Source: Synaphobranchus kaupii (lineage: Eukaryota; Chordata; Actinopteri; Anguilliformes; Synaphobranchidae). From it: DNA of 64,000 nucleotides. The stretch lies in contig CM056389.1 of assembly GCA_029718625.1 (NCBI GenBank), positions 12,266,292-12,330,291 on the forward strand, read 5' to 3'. This document shows positions 1-11,276 of this stretch, in pieces; positions within the stretch are counted from its first letter, which is position 1, and every line of letters starts with the position of its first letter. The notes beneath the pieces were generated by a model, which worked only from the letters and a program-made list of their open reading frames with translations, searched no databases and had not been told where the DNA came from. The position numbers were made by a program, and so were the translations under genes.

Positions 1-700
1 TGAACACTGGAGGATTGTCATTAATATCAAGAACAGTTATATGTATTTTAGCGGTGCCAGACATCTGAGGATCTCCGCCGTCTACAGCGGTCAACAGTAA
101 AGACATTTCCTCAGACTTCTCCCGATCGAGTGGAGTTTGAAGCACCAATTCTACATATTTACTACCGTCGTCCTGCGAATCGAGTTGCAACGCGAAATGA
201 TCCGTGGGTTTAAGAGCGTAGTTCTGCAGCGTGTTTACACCCACATCAGGGTCCACTGCGCTCTCCAGCACAAATCTTGCCCCCGGTAGAGCAGATTCGC
301 TGATCTCTAACCTTATTTCGTCTTTCGGGAATACAGGAGGATTGTCATTAATATCTAAAATTTCTACCGTTACTGGATGAAATTCTATTGGATTATCAAG
401 CACGATCTCGAACTGTATGGAGCAAGGTGACGTCAGTCCGCACAGCGCTTCTCTATCTATCCTTTCTTTTACTACCAGTATTCCTCTTTCTCCAATCAGA
501 TCGATATACTCACTACTGTCTCCGGAAAATATCCGAGCTTTTCCACCAACCAGCCGCTTAGTATCCAACCCCAAATCCTGAGCGATATTTCCAATGAACG
601 AGCCCTTTGTCATCTCCTCTGGTACAGAGTACCTAACATGGCCGATAACTGCGCCAATACAGCACACACTCGCAATGAAGAATCCTGTTTGCCGTTTCAT
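1..700 (-). CDS. pcdhg: Clustered protocadherin variable exon 1 (5' part, truncated by window edge)
   Basis: Reading leftward from the ATG at 700-698, the frame stays open to the window edge (233 codons plus one base). Residues 1-20 are a hydrophobic signal peptide, with HVRYSVPEEM beginning the mature protein. EC1 runs to the DINDNPPVF linker near residue 124 and contains the Cys-X5-Cys loop typical of clustered protocadherin EC1 (CGLTSPC). EC2 runs to a second DINDNPPVF at the edge. The protein should be a neuronal homophilic adhesion molecule; EC3-EC6, the transmembrane segment and the tail lie outside the window. It is nearly identical to exon 2 except around residues 170-186 of EC2 (FALQLDSQDDGSKYVEL here). 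No stop or frameshift is seen. The gamma assignment is from family knowledge. Confidence 0.93.
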   Translation of the reverse strand, partial: MKRQTGFFIASVCCIGAVIGHVRYSVPEEMTKGSFIGNIAQDLGLDTKRLVGGKARIFSGDSSEYIDLIGERGILVVKERIDREALCGLTSPCSIQFEIVLDNPIEFHPVTVEILDINDNPPVFPKDEIRLEISESALPGARFVLESAVDPDVGVNTLQNYALKPTDHFALQLDSQDDGSKYVELVLQTPLDREKSEEMSLLLTAVDGGDPQMSGTAKIHITVLDINDNPPVF

Positions 701-967
701 TGTCCGGTTCGTTGTCCTCCTCGCTATCGCAGAGCAAAGAACAGGTTTTCAGACTCCTTTGAAATAATTTCCAGTTCAATCTCAGAAAATAATGTTTGGA
801 AAATGACAAATAAATCCTTGTTAAGTAGTTCAGAATTAATGGAGAGCTGTGTGTCAGCCGTCTGTGCTGAATGAAGCAGACTCCGCGCATACAGTGAGCT
901 GCTCTCCGTGTCTCTTACGGCGCGATAATGAGGGAGGGCCTCCGATCTGATATTAAACACCATCACC

Positions 968-987
968 CAGCGATCAACAGCGACACC
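968..987 (-). promoter_or_regulatory. Protocadherin promoter conserved element (CSE-like) for exon 1
   Basis: CAGCGATCAACAGCGACACC on the plus strand, 268-287 bases upstream of the exon 1 ATG. Its core recurs at a similar distance before every other variable exon here. Clustered protocadherin promoters are known to share a CGCT-containing element (CSE) at about this distance. The binding function is inferred. Confidence 0.75.
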
Positions 988-2328
988 ATGAGTCAAAGTT
1001 CAGAAGTTCAGAAATGCACAAATTACAATCTAAAGCACAAAAGAAACGACGCGCTTATCCAGGTTTACAACGTTACAGACGACTAAATACACATATATGT
1101 CTATTTATTGATATAATCTATAAAATATCTAGTAAGGAAGATATGTCTAGTTTTAAATAATGGATTTGCATATCCCATACTTATGGAGGAGTGCATACTT
1201 TGCCGCTTTTCAGGGATATAACAGATATAACTACAATGGCTCAGTCACTAACTTATGTCCCCTCTGACCTCCTGTAAACACACAGTATTCAGATACATCT
1301 TTATATAATAAATATCCAAACTTTTTTTATTTGCCTTCACTTATTTTATTTCAGCCAACAGAACATGCAAAAAAACACCAGCTTTCTTTTCTCTAGAAGC
1401 ATGCTCACTTGGTTATAATGACTCATCAAAACTACAGATTAGTTAGCTGGAAGGCTTCTGATCGTTCACTTTAAATACATTTCTGCTTAATTGTAGCTAA
1501 CTGGCGAGAAATTGATTTAATCATTAACCTTAATGCAATGGCTACTTAGCTTCATGGTTAAATAGTCAGCTAGCTCTGCCAATGTTCATAAACAGGACCC
1601 CAGCACCTAGCTTTCCAGTGACATAATAACTATAGTAAAAGATAACTAGTTAGTGATCTATTGCAAGCTGTTTACCTTCCCCAAAAAGGAACTGGTCAAA
1701 TAAGTAATGCTATCTTCAAAATAATATATTAAATCAAAGTATTGGAATTCAGAGTATATTGAATCCAAAAACAACAGGTGGTAATGTGGATATACTATCT
1801 ACAAAAACGTAACTATAAAAAGCCAAATTAGAATCAACAAAGCAAATACTTTTCGACATTAATTAATGTTACTGGAGCCTTTATGTCATCATTTTGTTAT
1901 CACACCCCTAAATGGGTTATGGAAATGCTGATTCATATCAGAGTTTAAATATATATAGTTATTTGTGTCACTCCTTGTGTTCTTGGAAATAGCACACTCT
2001 TTAAAGCATACAGTATGTAACTAATTGATTTGATGTTTATATGACGTGTCATAATAAACCATCTGCATTTTACATTTTAGGCATTTAGCTGATGGTCTTA
2101 TCCAGACAGACTTAAAATTAGCGCAGAAAGAAAAAGCCTACATTCGTAAATCACCAATATTCCAAGTAGCAATTAATGAGAGCAATGGCCGTGTCCTAAC
2201 AGACCGGCAAATAGGTAATGCTTTGTCACAATAATTAACATGTGGAAGGGGAAGTAGAGTTTTTTTTTAGTATTGCTAATCTGCTAATTAGTATAGATCT
2301 GAGATTGCAATTTCTAGTATCATAAATA
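988..2328. other. Intergenic DNA upstream of exon 1
   Basis: AT-rich sequence with no convincing gene. Much of 988-1700 is recognisably similar to 5391-6400 upstream of exon 2 (for example the segment with GAATTGATTTAAT-like text and TGGCTACTTAGCT), so it belongs to the exon 1/exon 2 tandem duplication. A short piece at about 2065-2117 resembles a very common dispersed teleost repeat (GGCATTTAGCTGATGGTCTT followed by ATCCAGACAGACTTA); I do not assign its family. Confidence 0.55.
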
Positions 2329-2588
2329 AAGTGGCCTCCATAATGTTTGGGACAAAGATATATTTTTTCTTGAATTAGCTCTGTACACCATCCTAATTTT
2401 TGATCTGTGATCAAACAATTCAGACGTGGTGAAAGTGCAGTATTGGGTGAAACCAAAATGTATGAAAATACCGTTAAATAAAAGCTAAATCACATGTGAA
2501 CTGTTTGATTGCAAATTAAAAATTATGGAGTACAGAGCCAGATCAAGAAAAACTATATTTTTGTTCTAGACATTTTGGATGGCACTGT
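2329..2588. mobile_element. MITE-like non-autonomous DNA transposon, copy 1
   Basis: The left end (GGCCTCCATAATGTTTGGGA, then a T-rich run ending TTTTTTCTTG) is matched in inverted orientation by the right end (CAAGAAAAAC... to GGATGGCACTGT). That gives imperfect terminal inverted repeats of about 40 bases around a roughly 180-bp core without coding capacity. A related copy lies at 12502-12757 and shares internal segments such as CACATGTGAACTGTTTGATT. The superfamily is not determined. Confidence 0.65.
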
Positions 2589-2713
2589 ATTTACAAACAG
2601 CACGTATCCCACTGCGCATGCAGTACAATAGACACATTAGATGTAGTTGATATTTAAATTAGAGAAGCAAACAGCTACTGATCAGAGCCCCAAAACCCGG
2701 GCTGTGAGCGCTT

Positions 2714-2719
2714 ACCTCT
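2714..2719 (-). other. Splice donor of exon 2
   Basis: Plus-strand ACCTCT reads AGAG|GT on the minus strand, giving GAG|GTAAGC with GT at 2715-2714. It leaves 796 whole codons, the same phase 0 as the donors of exons 3, 4 and 5. Confidence 0.85.
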
Positions 2720-5103
2720 ACAGGAGAATCTGCGCTTTCCAACAGATTCCTCTCCTTCTGCACGTGCGGCATTGTCTCTGTACCGCTGGCGTCAACACTC
2801 ATCAGACTTTGACTGACGGGTCTCAGGTACTTGATATCACTCTTCCGCGAGTCGGTTGTCATGCACACCTCGTAATTGTACACGTGCTGCAGAGTTCCTG
2901 TACCTCCGGCGTCTGCGTAACGGGGTGGATAATACGGAATAACCGGGAGATTGGATTTATAGAAGATGCGAGATTGTCTCCATCTGTAGATTTTAACTGA
3001 TATTATAACTACTAAAGATGAGACGAAGAGGAAGGAAACTACAGCCAAGGCCAAGACTAAATAAAAAGTCAGGTTGTCATTGTAATCCTTATCGTGCGTA
3101 AAGTCAGTGAATTCCGAGAACACTTCCGGGAAGCTGTCGGCCACCGCCACGTTAACATTGACTGTAGCTGAGCGAGAGGGCTGCCCGTTGTCCTCCACTA
3201 CAACAGTAAGTCTTTGTTTCACAGTATCTTTATCAGTGACCTGGCGTACAGTTCTTATTTCTCCATTCTGCAAGCCCACTTCAAACAGCGCCCTGTCTGT
3301 CGCTTTCAGTAGTTTATATGAGAGCCAGGCATTCTGTCCAGAGTCCACATCAACAGCGACCACTTTGGTGACAAGATAGCCAACATCTGCTGAACGAGGC
3401 ACCATTTCAGCCACCAGAGAGACGGCAGTCTGAACTGGGTACAGGATCTGAGGCGCGTTGTCGTTCTGGTCTTGGATAAAGATTTTAACCGTCACATTAC
3501 TGCTCAGTGGAGGAGATCCACCATCTTGCGCTTTTACGCGGAACAGGAAATCCTTAATCTGCTCGTAATCAAAAGAGCGCAGCGCGTGGATGACTCCACT
3601 GTCAGAGTTAACAGACACATATGAGGAGACAGAAACGCCATTTACAGTACCTTCCTCCAATATATAAGAAAGACGAGCATTCTGCTTCCAATCTGCGTCT
3701 TTAGCTTTCAGCTCTAAAACAGACAGGCCAGGTAAGTTATTTTCTAAAATAAAAGCCTGATATGAGCTTTTCTCAAAGATTGGGAGATTGTCATTGATAT
3801 CTGACACTTTTAAGAACAAAGTAACATTTCTGGAAAGAGGCGGCAGGCCTTCATCAGTCGCTGTAATCGTGATGTTATATTCCGGAGTTGTTTCTCGGTC
3901 TAATGACGTTTCCGTCTGCAATCTGTATAAACTATTGGAAGACGATGTGATTTTGAAAGGCACGTTATCGTTGATGTAACACTGGACGTGACCGTTATTT
4001 CCAGAGTCAGAATCATGAACCTTAATGACGGCAATGACTGTGCCCGGGGCCGCATTCTCTGCTACAGAATTCGAAGAGGACATTATTGCTATCGATGGTA
4101 TATTATCATTAACATCAATAATGTCAATTATTATTGCTGCAGTGTCTGAAAGACCACCGCCATCTTTGGCTTGAACATTGAGTTGATATTGTTTTGTTTT
4201 CTCAAAGTCAAGTACCCCAGTTAATTTTATTTCACCGGTCAAATCATCAATACTAAATGTGTCTATCAAACCGTCGGCTTTGTGCGGAATTGAATATGTT
4301 ATGTATGCGTAAGATCCTGCATCTGCGTCAGAAGCACTCACAGTCGTGATAAAAGTGCCTTTCGGTGCATTCTCTGATACAGAAGCTTTATAAACGCCCT
4401 GCGTAAAGACTGGAGGATTGTCATTATTATCGAGCACAGTTATATGTATTTTAGCAGTGCCAGACATCTGAGGATCTCCGCCGTCTACAGCGGTCAACAG
4501 TAAAGACATTTCCTCAGACCTCTCCCGGTCGAGTGGTGTTTGAAGCACCATCGCTACAAATTTCGTGCCGTCGGGCTGCGAATCCACTTTAAAAGCGAAA
4601 TGATCCGTGGGTTTAAGTGCGTAGCTCTGCAGCGTGTTCACACCCACATCAGGGTCCACTGCGCTCTCCAGCACAAATCTTGCTCCCGGAAGAGCAGATT
4701 CGCTGATCTCTAACCTTATTTCGTCTTTCGGGAAGACGGGAGGATTGTCATTAATATCTAAAATTTCTACCGTTACTGAATGAAATTCTATTGGATTATC
4801 AAGCACAATCTCGAACTGTATAGAACAAGGTGACGTCAGTCCGCACAGCGCTTCTCTATCTATCCTTTCTTTTACTACCAGTATTCCTCTTTCTCCAATC
4901 AGATCGATATACTCACTACTGTCTCCGGCAAATATCCGAGCTTTTCCACCAACCAGCCGCTTAGTATCCAACCCCAAATCCTGAGCGATATTTCCAACGA
5001 ACGAGCCCTTTGTCATCTCCTCTGGTACAGAGTACCTAACATGGCCGATAACTGCGCCAATACAGCACACACTCGCAATGAAGAATCCTGCTTGCCGTTT
5101 CAT
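2716..5103 (-). CDS. pcdhg: Clustered protocadherin variable exon 2, complete (796 residues to the splice donor)
   Basis: Starts at ATG 5103 and is open to a GAG|GTAAGC donor with last exon base 2716, in phase 0 after ...SADSPVE; the frame beyond it to a stop at 2659 is intron. Signal peptide about 1-20; EC1 21-124 with a Cys-X5-Cys loop (C87, C93); EC2 to about 233; EC3 to about 338; EC4 to about 443; EC5 to about 553; EC6 about 554-675. Calcium-binding linkers DINDNPPVF, DNNDNPPVF, DVNDNIPS, DINDNLPIF and DQNDNAPQI mark the borders. A transmembrane helix at about 678-705 is followed by YRWRQSR and the tail motif YNYEVCMTTDSRKSD. In the family, the tail is spliced to shared constant exons, expected left of the window. 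EC6 to tail is almost identical to exons 3-5, which suggests gene conversion. Confidence 0.96.
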
Positions 5104-5370
5104 TGTAGGGTTTGTTGTTCTCCTCGCTATCGCAGAACAAATACAATGGTTTTCAGAATCCTTTGAAATAATTTTTAATTTCTACAATCTCCGAAAATAA
5201 TGTTTGTACAGCAAATAAATCCTTGTTAAGTATCTGAATTATCGCAGAGCTGTGCGTCAGCCGTCTGTGCTGAATGAAGCAGACTCTCCGCATACAATGA
5301 GCTGCTCTCCGTGTCTCTTACGGCGCGATAATGAGGGAGGGCCTCCGACCTGATATTACACACCATCACC

Positions 5371-5390
5371 CAGCGATCAACAGCGACACC
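5371..5390 (-). promoter_or_regulatory. Protocadherin promoter conserved element (CSE-like) for exon 2
   Basis: CAGCGATCAACAGCGACACC, identical to the exon 1 element and at the same distance (268 bases) upstream of the ATG. The whole 5' flank to about 5480 is close to that of exon 1, so this copy mostly reflects duplication; the recurrence at exons 4 and 5 is the stronger evidence of constraint. Confidence 0.75.
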
Positions 5391-6403
5391 ATGAGTTAAA
5401 GTTCAGAAGTTCAGAAATGCACAAATTGCAATCTAAAGCACAATCGAAACGACGCGTTTATCCAGGCTTACCATGTTACAGACCACTAAATAAACATATT
5501 TGTTTTATTGCTTGACAAAGACTATCCACAAGTTATGACGGCAGATATGTCATCTGCTAAATTTTGGGTTTGTGGGTCATACCCCATACGTATGGAGGAG
5601 TGTAAATGTTGGCGCACAGATATAACTACACAATCACCACAGACTCTCACTCCTTACAGACACTAACTTCTGTTCACTCTAACCTCCTGCAAACAAACAG
5701 AATTCAGATACATCTTCATTAAATAAATCTCCAGACTTTGGTTATAGTCTTTTCCTTCATCTTTTTATTTCAGCCAACAAAGCATGCAAAAGTAAGTAAA
5801 TAAATAACTTTAAGACCACAGTCATTTTCTACAGAAGGATGCTCACTTGTTATTAACCAAAAATATATATTTCTGTTGTTAGAGATGTACAATTTATTTG
5901 GCCTAATATAAACATCTCAATACTTTTCACATATGAATCTGGATCATATTATTCTAAGCCTCAGATAATAAGATAGGACATAAAACCCCAGATAAAATCC
6001 CAACACTTAAAGTAAAAAGATGATTGTGTTGCAAACCATTAGCCACATCAGCTCTGTTCTGCCCATACAGCTGACTAGCCACACAGCTACATAATGACTC
6101 AATAACACAACAGGTTTGTTTGCTTAAAGGCTTCTGATCGTTCACTTTAAATTAATTTATATTTAAGTGTAGTTAGCTTGCCAGGAATTGATTTAATTAT
6201 TAACCTCAATGCAACGGCTACTTAGCTCTCTAGTTAACTAGTCAGCTAGCTCTGATAATGTGTTTCATAAAAAGGATTGCACTACCTAGCTGAACACTGA
6301 CATAACTATAGTTATAACTATATAACATATCTGGATACTAATAGTGAGTTAGTGATCAACTGCTAGCTGTTTTCTGATCAAAAGAACAACTCTTGTTTCA
6401 ACC
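5391..6403. other. Intergenic DNA upstream of exon 2
   Basis: AT-rich with no gene seen. It is a diverged duplicate of the DNA upstream of exon 1 (about 988-1700). Confidence 0.5.
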
Positions 6404-7390
6404 AATTAGCCGTACATGTAATACAACAGCAGACAGTAGCGTAGACAGAGGCACGCTCCATTAGCTGTACATGTACTACAGCAGCAGACAGTAGCGTAGA
6501 CAGAGGCACGCTCCATTAGCCGTACATGTAAAACAGCAGCAGACAGTAGCGTAGACAGAGGCACGCTCCATTAGCCGTACATGTAATACAGCAGCAGACA
6601 GTAGCGCAGACAGAGGCACGCTCCATTAGCCGGACATGTAATACAACAGCAGACAGTAGCGTAGACAGAGGCACGCTCCATTAGCCGTACATGTAATACA
6701 ACAGCAGACAGTAGCGTAGACAGAGGCACGCTCCATTAGCCGGACATGTAATACAACAGCAGACAGTAGTGTAGACAGAGGCACGCTCCATTAGCCGTAC
6801 ATGTAAAACAGCAGCAGACAGTAGCGTAGACAGAGGCACGCTCCATTAGCCGTACATGTAATACAGCAGCAGACAGTAGCGCAGACAGAGGCACGCTCCA
6901 TTAGCCGGACATGTAATACAACAGCAGACAGTAGCGTAGACAGAGGCACGCTCCATTAGCCGTACATGTAATACAACAGCAGACAGTAGCGTAGACAGAG
7001 GCACGCTCCATTAGCCGTACATGTAATACAACAGCAGACAGTAGTGTAGACAGAGGCACGCTCCATTAGCCGTACATGTAATACAACAGCAGACAGTAGC
7101 GTAGACAGAGGCACGCTCCATTAGCCGTACATGTATTACAACAGCAGACAGTAGCGTAGACAGAGGCACGCTCCATTAGCCGTACATGTAATACAACAGC
7201 AGACAGTAGCGTAGACAGAGGCACGCTCCATTAGCCGTACATGTATTACAACAGCAGACAGTAGCGTAGACAGAGAGGCTCCATTAGCCATACATGTAAT
7301 ACAGCAGCAGACAGTAACGTAGACAGAGGCACGCTCCATTAGCCGTACATGTAATACAACAGCAGACAGTAGCGTAGACAGAGAGGCTCC
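6404..7390. repeat. Minisatellite, 55-bp unit, about 18 copies
   Basis: Tandem unit beginning ATTAGCCGTACATGTAATAC and ending in GACAGAGGCACGCTCC. Successive starts are 55 bases apart. Units differ by single bases (CGT/CGG, TAGCG/TAGTG); two late units are 2 bases shorter. Open frames across it are incidental. Confidence 0.95.
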
Positions 7391-7719
7391 TGGGATTGCT
7401 GCCTCGCTGAGTTCACTCCTGCCGCTTGGTCTTTAAAGGAGCACTATGTAGGATTTTTACCTAGAAAAATACGATAAAATAACCAACCAAACTGGCAATC
7501 TCTGTCAAAAGAATCGCCCAAACCTGGCTCCTCTGCCTGTATTTATGATTCTAAGATGTGTTTCGGATGCTTCTGGGCGTGGCGCTCTTTTCTGGGTGGG
7601 GATGGTGGGTGTGGCTGCAGCCCATTCATTTATATAACTCAATGTTTCTGTTAAAAAGAGAAACTACTGAACCCTTCTCTCCTTTTACCTGACAGGTCTT
7701 GAAGCACCGCACTGAAGGA
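7391..7719. other. Spacer between two minisatellites
   Basis: No gene seen. AAAGGAGCACTATGTAGGAT at about 7436 resembles the end of a dispersed fish repeat, but I could not find a matching second end. Confidence 0.35.
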
Positions 7720-8197
7720 GGCATTATAGGATTGTAACTGTGACCATCTCCAGCTCTTATGCTCTGCCAGTCTGTGGGCATTATAGGATTGTAACTGTGA
7801 CCATCTCAAGCTCTTATGCTCTGCCAGTCTGTGGGCATTATAGGATTGTAACTGTGACCATCTCAAGCTCTTATGCTCTGCCAGTCTGAGGGCATTATAG
7901 GATTGTAACTGTGACCATCTCAAGCTCTTATGCTCTGCCAGTCTGTGGGCATTATAGGATTGTAACTGTGACCATCTCAAGCTCTTATGCTCTGCCAGTC
8001 TGTGGGCATTATAGGATTGTAACTGTGACCATCTCAAGCTCTTATGCTCTGCCAGTCTGAGGGCATTATAGGATTGTAACTGTGACCATCTCAAGCTCTT
8101 ATGCTCTGCCAGTCTGTGGGCATTATAGGATTGTAACTGTGACCATCTCAAGCTCTTATGCTCTGCCAGTCTGTGGGCATTATAGGATTGTAACTGT
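7720..8197. repeat. Minisatellite, 57-bp unit, about 8.4 copies
   Basis: The unit begins GGCATTATAGGATTGTAACT and ends in TCTGCCAGTCTGTG. Since 57 is 3 x 19, a minus-strand frame stays open for 166 codons across it. The reading is a periodic 19-residue string with no domain, so it is not called as a gene. Confidence 0.95.
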
Positions 8198-8286
8198 TAT
8201 ATTGTAGATTTATTTGAATGAATTTCAAACTGTGGCGGCACAGTTTCTGTTCACCTTTAACAGTGAGGCACTTACAGAGTCACCCG

Positions 8287-8514
8287 CTATCGCAAATAGC
8301 CTCTCTGCTCATTTGGTGCCAGAGTGTCGCTGTCCGTAACAGAGGTTCTGAAATGAGCAGAGATTGACGCGGAGACCGGATCTCTTTTAAAATAGGGATA
8401 TATGGCCCCATTAGAGACAAGTTGAATACAGAAACGAAGATAAGCGAAAACCAGCATATAAATCCATCTCAATATCTCAACCACACCATCATCCCACACA
8501 AAACAAAACGACAA
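8287..8514 (-). other. Unidentified conserved segment with a short hydrophobic frame
   Basis: A 75-codon minus-strand frame starts about 105 bases beyond the donor of exon 3 and reads a hydrophobic stretch (VEILRWIYMLVFAYLRF) then a polar part (RDPVSASISAHFRTS). DNA around it is visibly homologous to 55066-55240 next to the protocadherin relic; shared text includes CTGAAATGAGCAGAG and CATATAAAT near CATCTC. I do not recognise the product. It could be a gene fragment, a signal-anchor exon or simply a duplicated non-coding block. Confidence 0.3.
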
Positions 8515-8617
8515 AAATGTTAAATTGTAGATCTAAATATGAAAATAAAGTTATGGACTACGGCCGGAATATAAAGTGTGAAAATCGGAATCACAAGAAA
8601 AATTTAATTAAAATCTC

Positions 8618-8623
8618 ACCTCA
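8618..8623 (-). other. Splice donor of exon 3
   Basis: Minus-strand GATGAG|GTGAGA with GT at 8619-8618. It follows codon 820 exactly (phase 0). Confidence 0.85.
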
Positions 8624-11079
8624 TCTGCAGAGTTTAGTTCGTCCAGAATGTGTTTCTCCTTCATCACGTGCTGCAGCGTGTCTGTAGAACTGGGCTCCAC
8701 CATCAGCACGCTCTGACTACAGGGTCTGAGGAACTTACAGTCACTCTTCCGCGAGTCGGTTGTCATGCACACCTCGTAATTGTACACGTGCTGCAGAGTT
8801 CCTGTACCTCCGGCGTCTGCGTAACGGGGTGGATAATACGGAATAACCGGGAGATTGGACTGATAGAAGAGGCGAGATTGTCTCCATCTGTAGATTTTAA
8901 CTGATATTATAATTACTAAAGATGAAACGAAGAGGAAGGAAACTACAGCCAAGGCCAAAACTAAATAAAAAGTCAGGTTGTCATTGTAATCCTTATCATG
9001 CGTAAAGTCAGCGAATTCCGAGAGCACTTCCGGGAAGCTGTCGGCCACCGCCACGTTAACATTGACTGTTGCTGAGCGAGAGGGCTGCCCGTTGTCCTCC
9101 ACTACAACAGTAAGTCTTTGTTTCACAGCATCTTTATCAGTGACCTGGCGTACAGTTCTTATTTCTCCATTCTGCAAGCCCACTTCAAAGAGCGCCCTGT
9201 CCGTCGCTTTCAGTAGTTTATATGAGAGCCAGGCATTCTGTCCAGAGTCCACATCAACAGCGACCACTTTGGTGACAAGATAGTCAACATCTGCAGAACG
9301 AGGCACCATTTCAGCCACCAGAGAGACGCCAGTCTGTACTGGGTACAGGATCTGAGGTGCGTTGTCGTTCTGGTCTTTAACGGAAATAGTCAGAGTCACG
9401 TTACTGCTGAGAGGTGGAGAGCCTCCATCCTGCGCTTTGATCAGAACTCGGAATTCTTTAATTTGCTCATAATCGAAAGAGCGAGCAGCATAAATTACTC
9501 CGGTGTCTGAGTTTATTGAGATGTAGGAGGACGCTGGAGTTCCGCCGATTTGCGATTCTTCCAGAAGGTAGGACACTCGCGCGTTCTGATTCCAGTCAGA
9601 GTCTGTGGCGCTCGCGGTAAATATAGACAATCCCGGGGAGTTATTTTCTACGATATGTGCCGTGTAGACACTTCGAGCAAATGCCGGAGCATTGTCATTC
9701 ACATCAAACACTTTAAGGTTCAAGGTTTTTGTACTTGCGAGAGGCGGCGAACCAGAATCGGTTGCAGTTACAGATATGTTATATTCTGAGACCGTCTCCC
9801 GGTCCAACACACCATCAGTAACGACAGTGTAGTAATTAGTGAGGGAGGATTTTATCTTAAAGGGAACATTTTGATTTATACTACATGAGATCTGGCCATT
9901 TTCCTCGGAATCTAAGTCTTTGACATTTATTACCGCTATTGTAGTGCCGACAGCGGCATCTTCAGAAACCTGATTTGTGAAAGACATCACGTTAATCACA
10001 GGTGCATTGTCATTAACATCGATTATTTCCACTAAAACTTTACTGGAATCGGCAAGACCACCGTGATCTTTTGCCTCCACACCAATTTCATATCTCTTTG
10101 CCTTTTCATGGTCGATAGGACCAGCAACTGAAATCATGCCTGTGTTTTCATCCAATCTGAATATTTCAGCCACGTTGCCTTTAAGGTTGGAAAATGAGTA
10201 AGTGAGAAATCCATTTGAGCCGCTGTCGGCATCGCTCGCATTTACAGTCGCGATATATGTACCTTTCGGTGCGTTTTCCAAAACTGTGGCCATATACACA
10301 GATTGATTAAAAACGGGGGCATTGTCATTTGCATCTAGAACAGTAACATCTATATTTACTGTTCCTGATTTCTGCGGATTTCCGCCATCCACAGCGATTA
10401 GCTTCAGAGAAAGGCGGGGTCGCTCTTCCCTGTCCAAGGGCTTCTGAAGAACCATTTCTGCATATTTAACCCCGTCCGGACGCGCGTGCTGCTTCAAAAC
10501 AAAATTATCATTCGGTGTTAAAATATAATTCTGCAGCGTATTAACTCCCACGTCAGGATCGTCCGCGCTCCCTAGAACAAACCGCGCACCCGGTAAAGCC
10601 GATTCGCTTATTTCAAATTTCATTTCGTTCTTTTGAAACGTCGGAGAATTGTCGTTTACATCTAAAATCTCCACGGTAACACGATGCAGTTCAATTGGAT
10701 TCTCGAGAATGATCTCGAAGCTAAAGCTGCAGGGAGAAATGTCGCCGCAGAGCTGCTCTCGGTCTATTCTCTCACTGACGACCAAAATCCCTTTGTCTGT
10801 GTTTAGTTCTGCGTATTGAACACTGTCTCCCGTCACGATCCGCGCCCGGCCCGCACGCAGCCTTTTCACATCTAAACCCAAATCCTGTGCAATATTTCCA
10901 ACAAATGAACCTTTTTTCATTTCCTCTGGGGTAGAATAGCGGATTTGTCCAATAACAATCTGGCTGTAACACGTAATAAAGACAAGTACTTGCCACTGCA
11001 GTCTCGAAAACACTAGGCATCTTGCACTTGTACGTCGACAAATCCCTCTCTTTTCCATAATTACACGACGTGCGTCCAC
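8620..11079 (-). CDS. pcdhg: Clustered protocadherin variable exon 3, complete (820 residues to the splice donor)
   Basis: Starts at ATG 11079 and ends at GATGAG|GTGAGA (last exon base 8620), phase 0; the frame reads only three more codons before a stop. A basic N-terminal stretch and signal peptide occupy about 1-44, with QIRYSTPEEM starting EC1. Linkers DVNDNSPTF, DANDNAPVF, DVNDNAP, DVNDNAPAF and DQNDNAPQI delimit six EC repeats; the transmembrane helix is at about 702-729 and the tail ends ...KHILDELNSADE. An internal Met at residue 8 is an alternative start. The role is that of a homophilic recognition receptor as in exon 2. Nearly all of EC2 is shared with exon 4 by a 364-bp tract with three differences. 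EC6 to tail matches exons 2, 4 and 5. The tail extension (CKFLRPCSQSVLMVEPSSTD) is shared with exons 4 and 5 but not exon 2. Confidence 0.96.
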
Positions 11080-11276
11080 ATTGATTTTGTGAGCCCTGGT
11101 TGTTCACGCTTATCAGGTACCAGAATGAATCTGTAATATACACGTCGGCTTCCAAAGCAACCTCGTGTCGGTAATCCACCTCCAGCAAAACTGCGCTCTC
11201 TGCCACTTGAACAGTTTTATAAAGCACAGCACGAGGAGGAGGGCTCTTTTCTGATAATGTAAACCAGCGCGTGCTC

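Noticed and set aside
7651..8151. 166-codon minus-strand frame with 19-residue repeats
   Set aside because: A shadow of the 57-bp minisatellite, without a family match.
8650..8904. Repeated plus-strand frames of 84-117 codons (also at 2647, 13079, 16141) and 73-90-codon frames opposite EC6
   Set aside because: They are antisense shadows of the conserved protocadherin tail and EC6, repeated only because those exons are homogenised.
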